Notes: generated by a model not told the origin, from the letters alone. Shown: positions 1-6,713, counted from the first letter of the stretch. The stretch is DNA of 7,731 bases from Acidimicrobiia bacterium (GCA_013821025.1 JACDHN010000117.1:1-7731); one strand, 5' to 3'. Program-made: numbers and translations.

Positions 1-201
1 CTCGATGAACTCGACTCCGGTCTCGGCGAGGTTGCGCACGCCCGTCGGTGCAACCATCGGATCCTTGCGTCCTGCGAGCACGAAGATCGTCATGCCGATC
101 AGTGCCGCCAGGCAGCCGATCAGGGCGACCTTGTTGAAGCTGGGAAAGACGTCCTGCCAGCGGATGACCTCGTTGATCGGGGGAAATTCGAGTCCGAGCA
201 C
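1..201 (-). CDS. atpB: F0F1 ATP synthase subunit a, N-terminal part (cut by window edge)
   Basis: This is the first 67 codons of the proton-channel subunit a of the membrane F0 sector, which with the c-ring carries protons and drives rotation. The visible protein begins VLGLEFPPINEVIRWQDVFP, followed by a hydrophobic stretch at about residues 24-42 (first membrane helix) and then the segment GVRNLAETGVEFIE, typical of actinobacterial AtpB before helix 2. The catalytic Arg region lies beyond the left edge. The start is GTG at 201: an in-frame TAA at 223-225, which is the stop of the upstream gene, rules out a longer protein. Only a weak GGAAC-type ribosome site precedes it, so translation may depend on coupling to atpI, 21 nt upstream. 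It is the third gene of the atpZ-atpI-atpB unit. Identity rests on the N-terminal sequence and the operon context. Confidence 0.93.
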   Translation of the reverse strand, partial: MLGLEFPPINEVIRWQDVFPSFNKVALIGCLAALIGMTIFVLAGRKDPMVAPTGVRNLAETGVEFIE

Positions 202-222
202 GTTCCGTTCCGTTCTGGGTGA

Positions 223-657
223 TTACGACCGAGCGGTTTTGAGACCAGGCGACGAGAGTGTCAGCGCCACGTACTTGAGCTCCCAGATCAGGAGGCCAAG
301 GTGCGTGACGATAATGGTCGCTCCGAGCGCCGGCAGCGAAATCCAGCCGGCGTCCTTGACGAGGTAGACAGCGAGGAACATCAAGCCGAGACGGACCAAG
401 TAGCCGAACAGGACCGTTGCCATCATCAGTCCGAGTGAGTTCCGGGCGCTGAGCGCCATCGAGCCGGCGGCGAGCGCGAAGTTGGCGAGCACGATGCCGA
501 TCGCATAGGCGCACGACCAGGCACCGTCGCCGCCCCAGATGACGGCGCAGACGGCAATCAGCACGGGCGAGGCGATGACGCCTCGACGGACCAGGTCGTT
601 CGAGACCATGACCTCGGGAGCGGGACCTTCGAGTTGAACGTCGAGGGCGCCGCTCAC
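223..657 (-). CDS. atpI: ATP synthase subunit I (AtpI-like) membrane protein
   Basis: A 144-residue hydrophobic protein with about four predicted membrane segments (roughly residues 27-42, 47-67, 79-100 and 106-126) and a short polar N-terminus. Size, topology and position directly before atpB match the ATP synthase I family. Members of this family are accessory proteins that help assemble the c-ring or are linked to cation supply; they are not part of the finished enzyme. The GTG start at 657 overlaps the TGA stop of atpZ (GTGA overlap) and has a strong Shine-Dalgarno, GGAGGAG, 5 nt before it, so I prefer it to the longer reading open to 819, whose extra N-terminus is Arg-rich shadow sequence over atpZ. 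The gene is translationally coupled to atpZ. Sequence in this family is poorly conserved, so the call leans on context. Confidence 0.86.
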   Translation of the reverse strand: MSGALDVQLEGPAPEVMVSNDLVRRGVIASPVLIAVCAVIWGGDGAWSCAYAIGIVLANFALAAGSMALSARNSLGLMMATVLFGYLVRLGLMFLAVYLVKDAGWISLPALGATIIVTHLGLLIWELKYVALTLSSPGLKTARS

Positions 658-926
658 GAGTTCTCCTCCGTGGCGATCGGGCGGCGTCGCCCGGACTCGA
701 GTCGCTCTGCCTCGAGTCGGTCCATCGATTCCACGTAGCGGTACTTCAAGCTGGCGAACACGCCGACGGCAGCCACGATCGTGAACACGATCGTCAACAA
801 CGGCGTCGTTCCGAGCCATCGGTCGAGCACGAACCCGATGCCGGCCAGCACCACAACGGCGAGAGCCGATTCGATGCCGCGATTGGCGGTGTCGTCAGTT
901 CGGGGAGAGTTCGGTGAGGTCTTCAT
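654..926 (-). CDS. atpZ: AtpZ/AtpI-family small membrane protein, first gene of the ATP synthase operon
   Basis: A 90-residue protein with a polar N-terminus, two membrane helices (about residues 18-37 and 42-60) and a charged C-terminal tail containing KYRYVESMDRLEAERLESGRRR. The pattern of a Gly-rich first helix ending in DRWLGT, then a second helix, is typical of the AtpZ/AtpI (ATPase gene 1) family found upstream of atpI and atpB. These proteins are thought to act with AtpI in F0 assembly or in cation handling; the exact role is not settled. I chose the ATG at 926 because it gives the usual family length; the frame is open to 1010, but the extra residues look non-coding and would start upstream of the likely transcription start. 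The ribosome site is weak (AGGCGG directly before the ATG). It opens the operon and is followed by atpI with a GTGA overlap. Confidence 0.83.
   Translation of the reverse strand: MKTSPNSPRTDDTANRGIESALAVVVLAGIGFVLDRWLGTTPLLTIVFTIVAAVGVFASLKYRYVESMDRLEAERLESGRRRPIATEENS
663..669 (-). promoter_or_regulatory. Shine-Dalgarno of atpI
   Basis: On the minus strand the bases read GGAGGAG, five nucleotides before the GTG at 657. The site lies inside the last codons of atpZ (…ATEENS). It fixes the start of atpI at this GTG and indicates coupled translation of the two small membrane proteins. Confidence 0.85.
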
Positions 927-962
927 CCGCCTGTCGGGCGCTGGTCGGACTCGGCAGAACCG

Positions 963-986
963 AGCTTGTGAATGTAGTAACAAGCT
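963..986. promoter_or_regulatory. Inverted repeat over the atp promoter, candidate operator
   Basis: A perfect 7-bp inverted repeat, AGCTTGT (963-969) and ACAAGCT (980-986), with a 10-bp spacer. A third half-site in plus orientation, AGCTTGTG (1025-1032), lies directly before the ankyrin gene start and repeats the 8 bases at 963-970. The right arm overlaps the predicted -10 box of the atp operon. The symmetry and placement suit a dimeric regulator, but no known regulator motif is recognised and chance cannot be excluded. Confidence 0.35.
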
Positions 987-1010
987 ACCCGGCAGCGGGC
1001 AGTTCGACAA
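982..1010 (-). promoter_or_regulatory. Probable sigma-70-type promoter of the atpZ-atpI-atpB operon
   Basis: On the minus strand a -35-like TTGTCG (1005-1010) is followed after exactly 17 bases by a -10-like TAGCTT (982-987). This would start transcription near position 975 and give a 5' leader of about 50 nt before the atpZ ATG at 926. The -10 box overlaps an arm of the inverted repeat at 963-986. No transcript data support it; the call rests on box similarity and correct spacing. Confidence 0.5.
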
Positions 1011-1023
1011 ACTCTAAAGCCCC

Positions 1024-1029
1024 TAGCTT
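1024..1029 (+). promoter_or_regulatory. Possible -10 box of the ankyrin-repeat gene (leaderless arrangement)
   Basis: TAGCTT ends seven bases before the ATG at 1037, so transcription would begin at or next to the start codon. No Shine-Dalgarno is visible, which fits a leaderless mRNA. No good -35 box is seen at the right spacing, so support is weak. The box overlaps the third AGCTTGT half-site. Confidence 0.33.
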
Positions 1030-1036
1030 GTGGCCC

Positions 1037-1430
1037 ATGGCAGAGGAGCCCGACGACGAGACTTTGGCGTTCGCTCATCAGATGTTCGACCTCGACCCGC
1101 TCGGGTGAGACGGCAGCGCTGGCCGGGTACGTGGATGCCGGCCTGCCGGTCGACCTCACGAACTCGTCCGGCGACACGCTGCTGATCCTCGCCGCCTACC
1201 ACGACCATCCCGACACCGTCGCCGCGCTGCTGGCGGGAGGTGCCGACTCCTCCCGCGTGAACGACCGCGGCCAGTCGGCGCTCACGGCCGCCGTGTTCCG
1301 CCAGTCCGAAGCCGTCGAACTGCTGCTCGCCGCGGGCGCCGATCCCAACCACGGATCTCCGTCTCCCATCGAGGTGGCCCAGTTCTTCGACCTCCCCGAC
1401 ATGCTCACCCGCCTGATCACAAACCGTTGA
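1037..1430 (+). pseudogene. Ankyrin-repeat protein, reading frame broken near codon 20
   Basis: From ATG 1037 the frame gives MAEEPDDETLAFAHQMFDLDPLG and stops at TGA 1106-1108. The sequence continues in the +1 frame from about 1094 to the TGA at 1428-1430. Dropping one base, most simply the A at 1095, restores FDLARSGETAALAGYVDAG and a 130-residue protein, close to the usual length of small actinobacterial ankyrin proteins as I recall them. The downstream part holds two ankyrin repeats: one around SGDTLLILAAYHDHPDTVAALLAGGAD (with the TLLILAAY helix start) and one around RGQSALTAAVFRQSEAVELLLAAGADPN, then a capping helix pair ending at RLITNR. Ankyrin repeats bind proteins; no partner or process is known here. 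A shorter product could start at GTG 1131, but no ribosome site precedes it. The break could be a real mutation, an assembly error or, less likely, programmed frameshifting. Its 3' end overlaps the wecA-like gene by 14 bp. Confidence 0.75.
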
Positions 1431-2538
1431 GTCGGCGGCGGCGGACGCTCGGATGGAGCAGCGTGAACAGCACGATGGCCAGCGCGCCGATGCCGAAGGG
1501 GAGATACGTCGGGTTCTCGTTCGACAGCACGGGGTAGAGCACGAACGCAGAGAGCAGCGCCGTCCACGTCCACAGGATCAGCACGGCACGCCGGTGGCCA
1601 TGACCGAGGTCCATCAGCCGGTGGTGCAGGTGACCCTTGTCGGCGGCGATGACCGTCTGGCGCCGTGACGCCCTGCGGATGATGGCGAACGCCAGGTCGA
1701 GGATCGGCACGCCGAGGATCAGCAGCGGCAGGGCCAACGGAGCAAGGAAGAAGTAGGTCTGGCCGACGAACTCCTGCGACGTCGGATCCGAGCGCCCTCC
1801 GACGAGCGACGTCGACACGGCCATCATCAGCCCCAGCAGCAGCGCCCCTCCGTCGCCCATGAAGATCCGCGCCGGGTTGAAGTTGTGGGGCAGGAACCCG
1901 ACGCACACCCCGCAGGCGACGATGGCGAACAGCGGCCCCAGGTTGGGCGGTGTCAGCAGGCTCAGGTCGTTGAGGCGATCGCTGTACAGGAAGAAGGCGC
2001 CTGCGCCGATGGCCACGATGCCGGCTGCCAACCCGTCGAGCCCGTCGATCAGGTTGATTGCCTGGCTCATGCCGATCAGCCACAGCACGGTCACGAGCGG
2101 CACCCAGTCGTCGCCGAGGTAGATGACGTCGAGGAACGGCAGCCGGAAGTAGTACATCGTCACGCCGAACCACACCAACACCATCCCAGCGAGCACGGTG
2201 ATGGTGACGCGCATGGGCGCCGACAGCGGGCGGATGTCGTCGACGAAGCCGATCAAGAAGATGATGCAGGCGGCGATGATCACGCCTCGGGGCTCGGAGT
2301 TGCGGGCGAACAACGGGTCGAAGGCGTCCCACAGGCGGGCCAATCCGACAGCGCTGAGGAACCCGATGAACAGCGCCAGCCCGCCGATCGACGGGATCGG
2401 CTCGGTGTGCACAGTGCGGACGCTCGGCTGATACAGCCATCCCATGCGCTGCGCCAGCCATCCGACGAGCGGCGTGACGAGAAACGTCACCAGCGCCGCG
2501 CAGCCACCGACGACGAGGTATTCGCCTAGCGATGGCAC
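1417..2538 (-). CDS. wecA: MraY/WecA/TagO-family undecaprenyl-phosphate sugar-1-phosphate transferase
   Basis: A 373-residue polytopic membrane enzyme that would transfer a sugar 1-phosphate, probably GlcNAc-1-phosphate, from its UDP donor to the polyprenyl phosphate carrier, the first membrane step of an envelope polysaccharide or teichoic-acid/arabinogalactan-type linker. Motifs appear in the family's order: SIGGLALFIGF near residue 50, Asp-Asp at 100-101 (FVDDIRPLS), NLIDGLDGL at 162-170, NFNPARIFMGDGG at 219-231 and the cytoplasmic HLHHRL at 303-308. The His cluster favours the WecA/TagO branch over MraY, but the exact sugar cannot be read from sequence. The start is GTG 2538, six bases after the glyA stop, with no clear Shine-Dalgarno, so it probably depends on coupling to glyA. 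It is the last gene of rpiB-glyA-wecA. A wecA homologue next to atpI-atpB is known in actinobacteria. Confidence 0.92.
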   Translation of the reverse strand: MPSLGEYLVVGGCAALVTFLVTPLVGWLAQRMGWLYQPSVRTVHTEPIPSIGGLALFIGFLSAVGLARLWDAFDPLFARNSEPRGVIIAACIIFLIGFVDDIRPLSAPMRVTITVLAGMVLVWFGVTMYYFRLPFLDVIYLGDDWVPLVTVLWLIGMSQAINLIDGLDGLAAGIVAIGAGAFFLYSDRLNDLSLLTPPNLGPLFAIVACGVCVGFLPHNFNPARIFMGDGGALLLGLMMAVSTSLVGGRSDPTSQEFVGQTYFFLAPLALPLLILGVPILDLAFAIIRRASRRQTVIAADKGHLHHRLMDLGHGHRRAVLILWTWTALLSAFVLYPVLSNENPTYLPFGIGALAIVLFTLLHPSVRRRRLNGL

Positions 2539-2544
2539 CGCTGG

Positions 2545-3812
<1,268 letters not shown>

Positions 3813-3813
<1 letters not shown>

Positions 3814-4259
3814 CAGAAGGTCTCCTCGAGCTCGGCGAGCTGCGCCACCCGCGTGGCGTGACGCCCTCCCTCGAAGGTGGTGGACAGGAACGTATCGAGG
3901 ATCTCCTCCGCCAGCCCGGTTCCCACGATCCGGGCGCCCATCGACAGCACGTTGGCATCGTTGTGAGATCGGGCCAGGCGTGCCGTGTACAGGTCGTTGC
4001 ACAGCGCTGCCCGCACGCCCCGTACCTTGTTGGCGGCGATCTGCTCGCCCTGGCCGCTGCCGCCGAGCACGATGCCGACGTCGGCGTCCGCGTCGCGAAC
4101 CGTGCGACCGACGGCGGCACAGATCGCCGGGTAGTCGACAGGCTCGATGGAGTCCGTGCCGTGATCGATGATCTCGTGGCCCTGTCGCAGCAAGAGGTGA
4201 GAGAGATGTTCCTTGAGCGGGTAGCCGGCGTGGTCGGCGCCGATGGCAACTCGTGACAT
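3813..4259 (-). CDS. rpiB: Ribose-5-phosphate isomerase B
   Basis: A 148-residue sugar-phosphate isomerase of the RpiB/LacAB family that interconverts ribulose 5-phosphate and ribose 5-phosphate in the pentose phosphate pathway. It shows the N-terminal GADHAGYPLKE, the segment VDYPAICAAVG, the phosphate/anion loop GGSGQGEQIAANKVRGVRAALC at 66-87, and ARLARSHNDANVLSMGARIVG at 93-113. The residue corresponding to the E. coli active-site Cys is not Cys here; instead Glu72 in GQGEQ occupies the place that in the Mycobacterium tuberculosis enzyme (Glu75) is proposed as the base. The start is ATG 4259, preceded by a TAAGAT box but no strong Shine-Dalgarno. It leads the rpiB-glyA-wecA operon and overlaps glyA by one base. 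A family member with allose-type preference cannot be excluded. Confidence 0.93.
3822..3827 (-). promoter_or_regulatory. Shine-Dalgarno of glyA
   Basis: Minus-strand GAGGAG, 8 nt before the ATG at 3813 and within the final codons of rpiB. It decides the start of glyA against the longer open frame and supports coupling through the TGATG junction. Confidence 0.8.
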
Positions 4260-4266
4260 CGATCCG

Positions 4267-4272
4267 ATCTTA
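4267..4272 (-). promoter_or_regulatory. Possible -10 box of the rpiB-glyA-wecA operon (leaderless arrangement)
   Basis: On the minus strand TAAGAT ends seven bases before the rpiB ATG at 4259. Transcription would therefore start at or beside the start codon. No convincing -35 element is seen 16-18 bases upstream, and no ribosome site precedes rpiB. Confidence 0.42.
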
Positions 4273-4288
4273 CGTCTCAGCAGCCTCG

Positions 4289-4303
4289 CTGGCCCCGGGC
4301 CAG
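4289..4303. terminator. Short GC hairpin between the phosphotransferase gene and rpiB, possible weak terminator
   Basis: CTGGCC (4289-4294) and GGCCAG (4298-4303) form a perfect 6-bp stem with a CCG loop. It lies 17 bases beyond the phosphotransferase stop and upstream of the rpiB -10 box. There is no T-run on either side, so it is at best a Rho-independent-like structure lacking the U tract, or a chance palindrome in GC-rich DNA. Confidence 0.25.
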
Positions 4304-4320
4304 GGCGCGCTGTTCGGCGG

Positions 4321-5043
4321 CTACCGCTGCGCCGCGACGAAGCGCCTGATCGCAGCGATCTCTCCTGGCCGGATGTTGGGATCATCCGCACGACGCTCCG
4401 CGGCGCGCCGCAAGTGCTGGCGGGCGGCATCTGCGTCGATGCCGCTCAGGAACGCCCGCGCAAGCACCCGTCGCACGGGTGGCACGACGATCCGCTGCCA
4501 CCACGACAGGTCGGGCGCCGCTGCGGCGAGCAGGATCCAGGTGTCGGCGTCGTCGGCGGGGCCAGGGCCGCAGGACACGTTCGTCCAGTCGATCACCACC
4601 GGTCCACCCGGCGAGAGCATCACATTGCCGGGGTGCAGGTCGAGGTGCAGCATCGAGACGTCAATGCTTTCGCCACAGCCGAACGGCGCCGGCAGAGCGA
4701 TCCCGGCGGGTGCGACGAGACGGTGCAAGTCGACGTGGAGCCGGGCGAGCAGCCCTCCGTGCGATGCGGCGCGCCACGGCCGCCGGGACAGGTCGCCGAG
4801 CATCGTCGGCCCGGCGATTCGCTCCATCTCGATCTCCCCGGGCCCCACGCGGAACACCTCCGGTACTGGGAAGCCGAGGTCGCGTGCGTGCTCCATGGCC
4901 TGCGCCTCGACGAGCTGGTCCCGGTCGGACGGCATACGGCGCAGCACACGCCCGTTGCCGGCGTCATGGATGACACCATCGCGCCCTGCCGCCAACCGCC
5001 GCCCGAGGTCGGCGTCGGGGGTGCGCGTGGCCGAGACCTCCAT
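4321..5043 (-). CDS. APH-family phosphotransferase (aminoglycoside-phosphotransferase/choline-kinase fold), substrate unknown
   Basis: A 240-residue protein with a kinase-like fold of the APH superfamily. The catalytic loop is HLDLHPGN at 133-140 (Asp135 as catalytic base, Asn140 for metal), followed by VVIDWTNVSCGPGPADDADTW, where Asp152 takes the place of the DFG aspartate. Upstream, VLRRMPSDRDQLVEAQAME (33-51) resembles the nucleotide-binding strand and the Glu-containing helix, with Arg where many kinases have Lys, and IEMERIAGPTM (71-81) resembles the hinge. Family members phosphorylate hydroxyls of small molecules such as antibiotics, choline, sugars or homoserine; nothing here identifies the substrate, and resistance should not be assumed. 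The start is ATG 5043, with a TAAGGT box 8 nt upstream. It is co-directional with rpiB but separated by 61 bp holding a hairpin and a probable rpiB promoter, so it may be a separate unit. Confidence 0.85.
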   Translation of the reverse strand: MEVSATRTPDADLGRRLAAGRDGVIHDAGNGRVLRRMPSDRDQLVEAQAMEHARDLGFPVPEVFRVGPGEIEMERIAGPTMLGDLSRRPWRAASHGGLLARLHVDLHRLVAPAGIALPAPFGCGESIDVSMLHLDLHPGNVMLSPGGPVVIDWTNVSCGPGPADDADTWILLAAAAPDLSWWQRIVVPPVRRVLARAFLSGIDADAARQHLRRAAERRADDPNIRPGEIAAIRRFVAAQR

Positions 5044-5048
5044 CGATG

Positions 5049-5077
5049 CTGACCTTAGGCTTCGCAGTTCCTAATCT
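5049..5077 (+). promoter_or_regulatory. Probable promoter of the thiolase-like gene (leaderless arrangement)
   Basis: CTGACC (5049-5054, four of six matches to TTGACA) and TAATCT (5072-5077) are separated by 17 bases. The -10 box ends eight bases before the ATG at 5086, so the mRNA would begin at or close to the start codon, and no Shine-Dalgarno is present. It is one of the two best promoter candidates in the window. Confidence 0.55.
5052..5057 (-). promoter_or_regulatory. Possible -10 box of the phosphotransferase gene (leaderless arrangement)
   Basis: Minus-strand TAAGGT ends eight bases before the ATG at 5043. It overlaps the -35-like element of the divergent thiolase-like gene. No good -35 is visible at the proper spacing. 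The AAGG within it could alternatively serve as a weak ribosome site. Confidence 0.33.
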
Positions 5078-5085
5078 CCCGGGCC

Positions 5086-6558
5086 ATGATCGACGATCGG
5101 TTGCCGGTACTGGTCGGCGTCGGCCAGACCGTGCATCATGCCGCCGGCATCACCGACGCCTGGGAGCCGGCCGACCTCATGGCCGAGTCGGTACTCCGGG
5201 CCAGTGCCGACGCAGGCCTCGGCGCGGTCCCGGCGCCGGACGCACTGCGTGTCGTCAGCCTGTTCTCATGGCGCTACGGCAACCCGGCCAAGGTGGTTGC
5301 CCGACGCCTCGGCGTCGAGGCCCGCCACTACGGCTACGGCACAGTTGGTGGCAACAGCCCGCAGTCGATGCTCAACGCCACGGCGGCCGCGATCCAGCGC
5401 AGCGACCTCGACGTGGCGATCCTGACCGGCGCCGAGGCGTGGCGGACACGGATGCGGGCCAAGCGCGACGAAGTCGTGCTGGACTGGGAGAAGGATGACA
5501 GCGAGCCCGAGGTCATCGGCGAAGAGCTCGACATGAACATGCCGGCGGAGATCGAGCGCGGCATCGTCATGCCGGTGCAGGTGTACCCAATGTTCGAGAC
5601 CGCGATCCGTGCGGAGGCCGGGCACACCGTCGAGCAGCATCGTCGCCACATCAGCGAGCTGTGGGCGGCGATGAGCCGGGTGGCCGCTGGCAACGAGTTC
5701 GCCTGGAGTCGGGAGGACTTCACGGCCGAGCAGCTCGCCACGCCGAGCGACGACAACCGGATGATCGGCCTCCCATACCCGAAGCGGCTCAACTCCAACA
5801 ACGACGTCGACATGGGCGCCGCCCTCATCGTGTGCTCCGCCCGGGCTGCCCGCCGGCTCGGCGTGCCGACGGACCGTTGGGTGTTCCTGCACGCCGGTTC
5901 CGAAAGCCACGAGCACCCGTACGTCTCACACCGCTGGGAGTTCAGCCGCACGCCGGCCATCGAGATCGGCGGACAGCGGGCCCTCGATCTCGCCGGCGCC
6001 GGCATCGACGACATCGCTCTGATCGACCTGTATTCGTGCTTCCCGTCGGCGACGCAGCTCGGCGCCCGATCGCTCCGCATCGGCCTCGATCGCCCGCTCA
6101 CGCTGACCGGCGGGATGGCGTTCGCCGGAGGACCGTGGAACAACTACGTGATGCACGCCATTGCCACGATGGTGAGCAGGTTGCGCGAGCGCCTGGGTGA
6201 ACTGGGCCTGGTGTGGGGCAACGGCGGCTACGTGACAAAGCACTCGTTCGGTGTGTATGGCAACGAACCGCCGGCCGGGGGGTTCCGCCTCGGGCTCCCG
6301 CAGGCTGAGATCGACGCCCTCCCTCGACGTGCGCTGGCGACGCCCGCGGAGGCCGCCGGAGCGGCGACCGTGGAGGCGTACACCGTCATGTTCGACCGCG
6401 CCCAGCAGCCGGAGCTCGCCATCGCCTCCTGCCTGCTGGCCGACGGCCGCCGGGCATGGGCGACGAGCACCGCTGCGGACGTCAGCGCGGCCATGACGGA
6501 CGGAGAATGGGTCGGGGCAGAAGTCTCACTCGCCTCCGACGCCGTGCTGCACGTGTAG
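5086..6558 (+). CDS. Thiolase-like protein (TLP1-type, acetyl-CoA acetyltransferase family) without the nucleophilic cysteine
   Basis: A 490-residue protein of the thiolase superfamily. The N-terminal thiolase core ends its first half with GTVGGNSPQSMLNATAAAIQRSDLDVAILTGAE (85-117), where true thiolases place the acyl-accepting Cys; here Gly residues occupy that stretch. The second half contains DIALIDLYSCFPSATQ (309-323), GGMAFAGGPWNNYVMHAIATM (342-362) and GNGGYVTKHSFGVY (378-391), which replaces the usual Cys-containing C-terminal motif and keeps His386. The last 60 or so residues (VEAYTVMFDR to the end) resemble the extra C-terminal domain of mycobacterial thiolase-like protein type 1. 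Such proteins probably bind acyl-CoA, but catalysis is unproven, so a beta-oxidation enzyme name would overstate it. The start is ATG 5086, just after a TAATCT box. It is divergent from the phosphotransferase gene and followed by a repeat-bearing spacer. Confidence 0.88.
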   Translation: MIDDRLPVLVGVGQTVHHAAGITDAWEPADLMAESVLRASADAGLGAVPAPDALRVVSLFSWRYGNPAKVVARRLGVEARHYGYGTVGGNSPQSMLNATAAAIQRSDLDVAILTGAEAWRTRMRAKRDEVVLDWEKDDSEPEVIGEELDMNMPAEIERGIVMPVQVYPMFETAIRAEAGHTVEQHRRHISELWAAMSRVAAGNEFAWSREDFTAEQLATPSDDNRMIGLPYPKRLNSNNDVDMGAALIVCSARAARRLGVPTDRWVFLHAGSESHEHPYVSHRWEFSRTPAIEIGGQRALDLAGAGIDDIALIDLYSCFPSATQLGARSLRIGLDRPLTLTGGMAFAGGPWNNYVMHAIATMVSRLRERLGELGLVWGNGGYVTKHSFGVYGNEPPAGGFRLGLPQAEIDALPRRALATPAEAAGAATVEAYTVMFDRAQQPELAIASCLLADGRRAWATSTAADVSAAMTDGEWVGAEVSLASDAVLHV

Positions 6559-6559
6559 T

Positions 6560-6589
6560 TGGTCTCGCTCGCTGCGCTCGCTCGACTGC
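6560..6589 (+). repeat. 30-bp direct repeat, copy 1
   Basis: This copy begins TGGTCTCGCTCGCT and ends CGCTCGCTCGACTGC. It matches the copy at 6670-6699 in 29 of 30 positions (G at 6574 against A at 6684). It starts one base after the stop of the thiolase-like gene. Internally it duplicates CGCTCGCT around a single G. Confidence 0.9.
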
Positions 6590-6594
6590 TCCTC

Positions 6595-6661
6595 GTCGCT
6601 GGCGCTTCCCTCGTCGCCCGACATCGAGCCGTTCACATCCTGGGGGCCAAAGCGCCACGAC
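6595..6661. repeat. Long imperfect hairpin between the two direct repeats
   Basis: The arm GTCG-C-TGGCGCTT (6595-6607) pairs with AAGCGCCA-CGAC (6650-6661): 12 base pairs with one bulged C at 6599, enclosing a 42-nt loop. The loop holds a smaller GTCG/CGAC pair at 6613-6622. There is no T-run after either arm, so a classic terminator is unlikely. Together with the flanking repeats it makes a 140-bp unit that fills nearly all of the spacer between two genes; it may be an interspersed repeat or a structured RNA element. Confidence 0.55.
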
Positions 6662-6669
6662 CTTGATGC

Positions 6670-6699
6670 TGGTCTCGCTCGCTACGCTCGCTCGACTGC
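6670..6699 (+). repeat. 30-bp direct repeat, copy 2
   Basis: Second copy of the 6560-6589 repeat, one mismatch, 110 bp further on. It ends 14 bases before the ATG of the NuoF-like gene, so it occupies the place where that gene's promoter or leader would be expected. Confidence 0.9.
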
Positions 6700-6713
6700 C
6701 ATGATCGTCGTCG

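Noticed and set aside
914..1108. Longer 64-codon plus-strand protein ending at 1108
   Set aside because: The part before 1037 overlaps the atpZ start and the promoter region; the residues that fit the ankyrin family begin at the ATG at 1037.
1085..1110. Programmed +1 frameshift as the main explanation for the broken ankyrin gene
   Set aside because: The one-base-insertion reading restores a protein segment that fits the family better (DLARSGET) than the slip product (DLDPLGET), and no known recoding signal is present; kept only as an alternative.
4321..5043. Antibiotic-resistance aminoglycoside phosphotransferase
   Set aside because: The fold and catalytic loop match the superfamily, but no residue pattern ties it to a drug substrate; the family is broad.
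5334..6143. Minus-strand open frame of 269 codons opposite the thiolase-like gene
   Set aside because: No recognisable motif, and Ser/Arg-rich composition; the plus strand carries the thiolase-like protein across the whole interval.
6560..6699. CRISPR-like pair of repeats
   Set aside because: Only two copies, an 80-bp spacer that itself folds into a hairpin, low-complexity repeat sequence and no cas genes.
6560..6699. Insertion sequence or transposon remnant
   Set aside because: The flanking repeats are direct, not inverted, there is no transposase fragment and no visible target-site duplication; a non-coding repeat unit describes it better.
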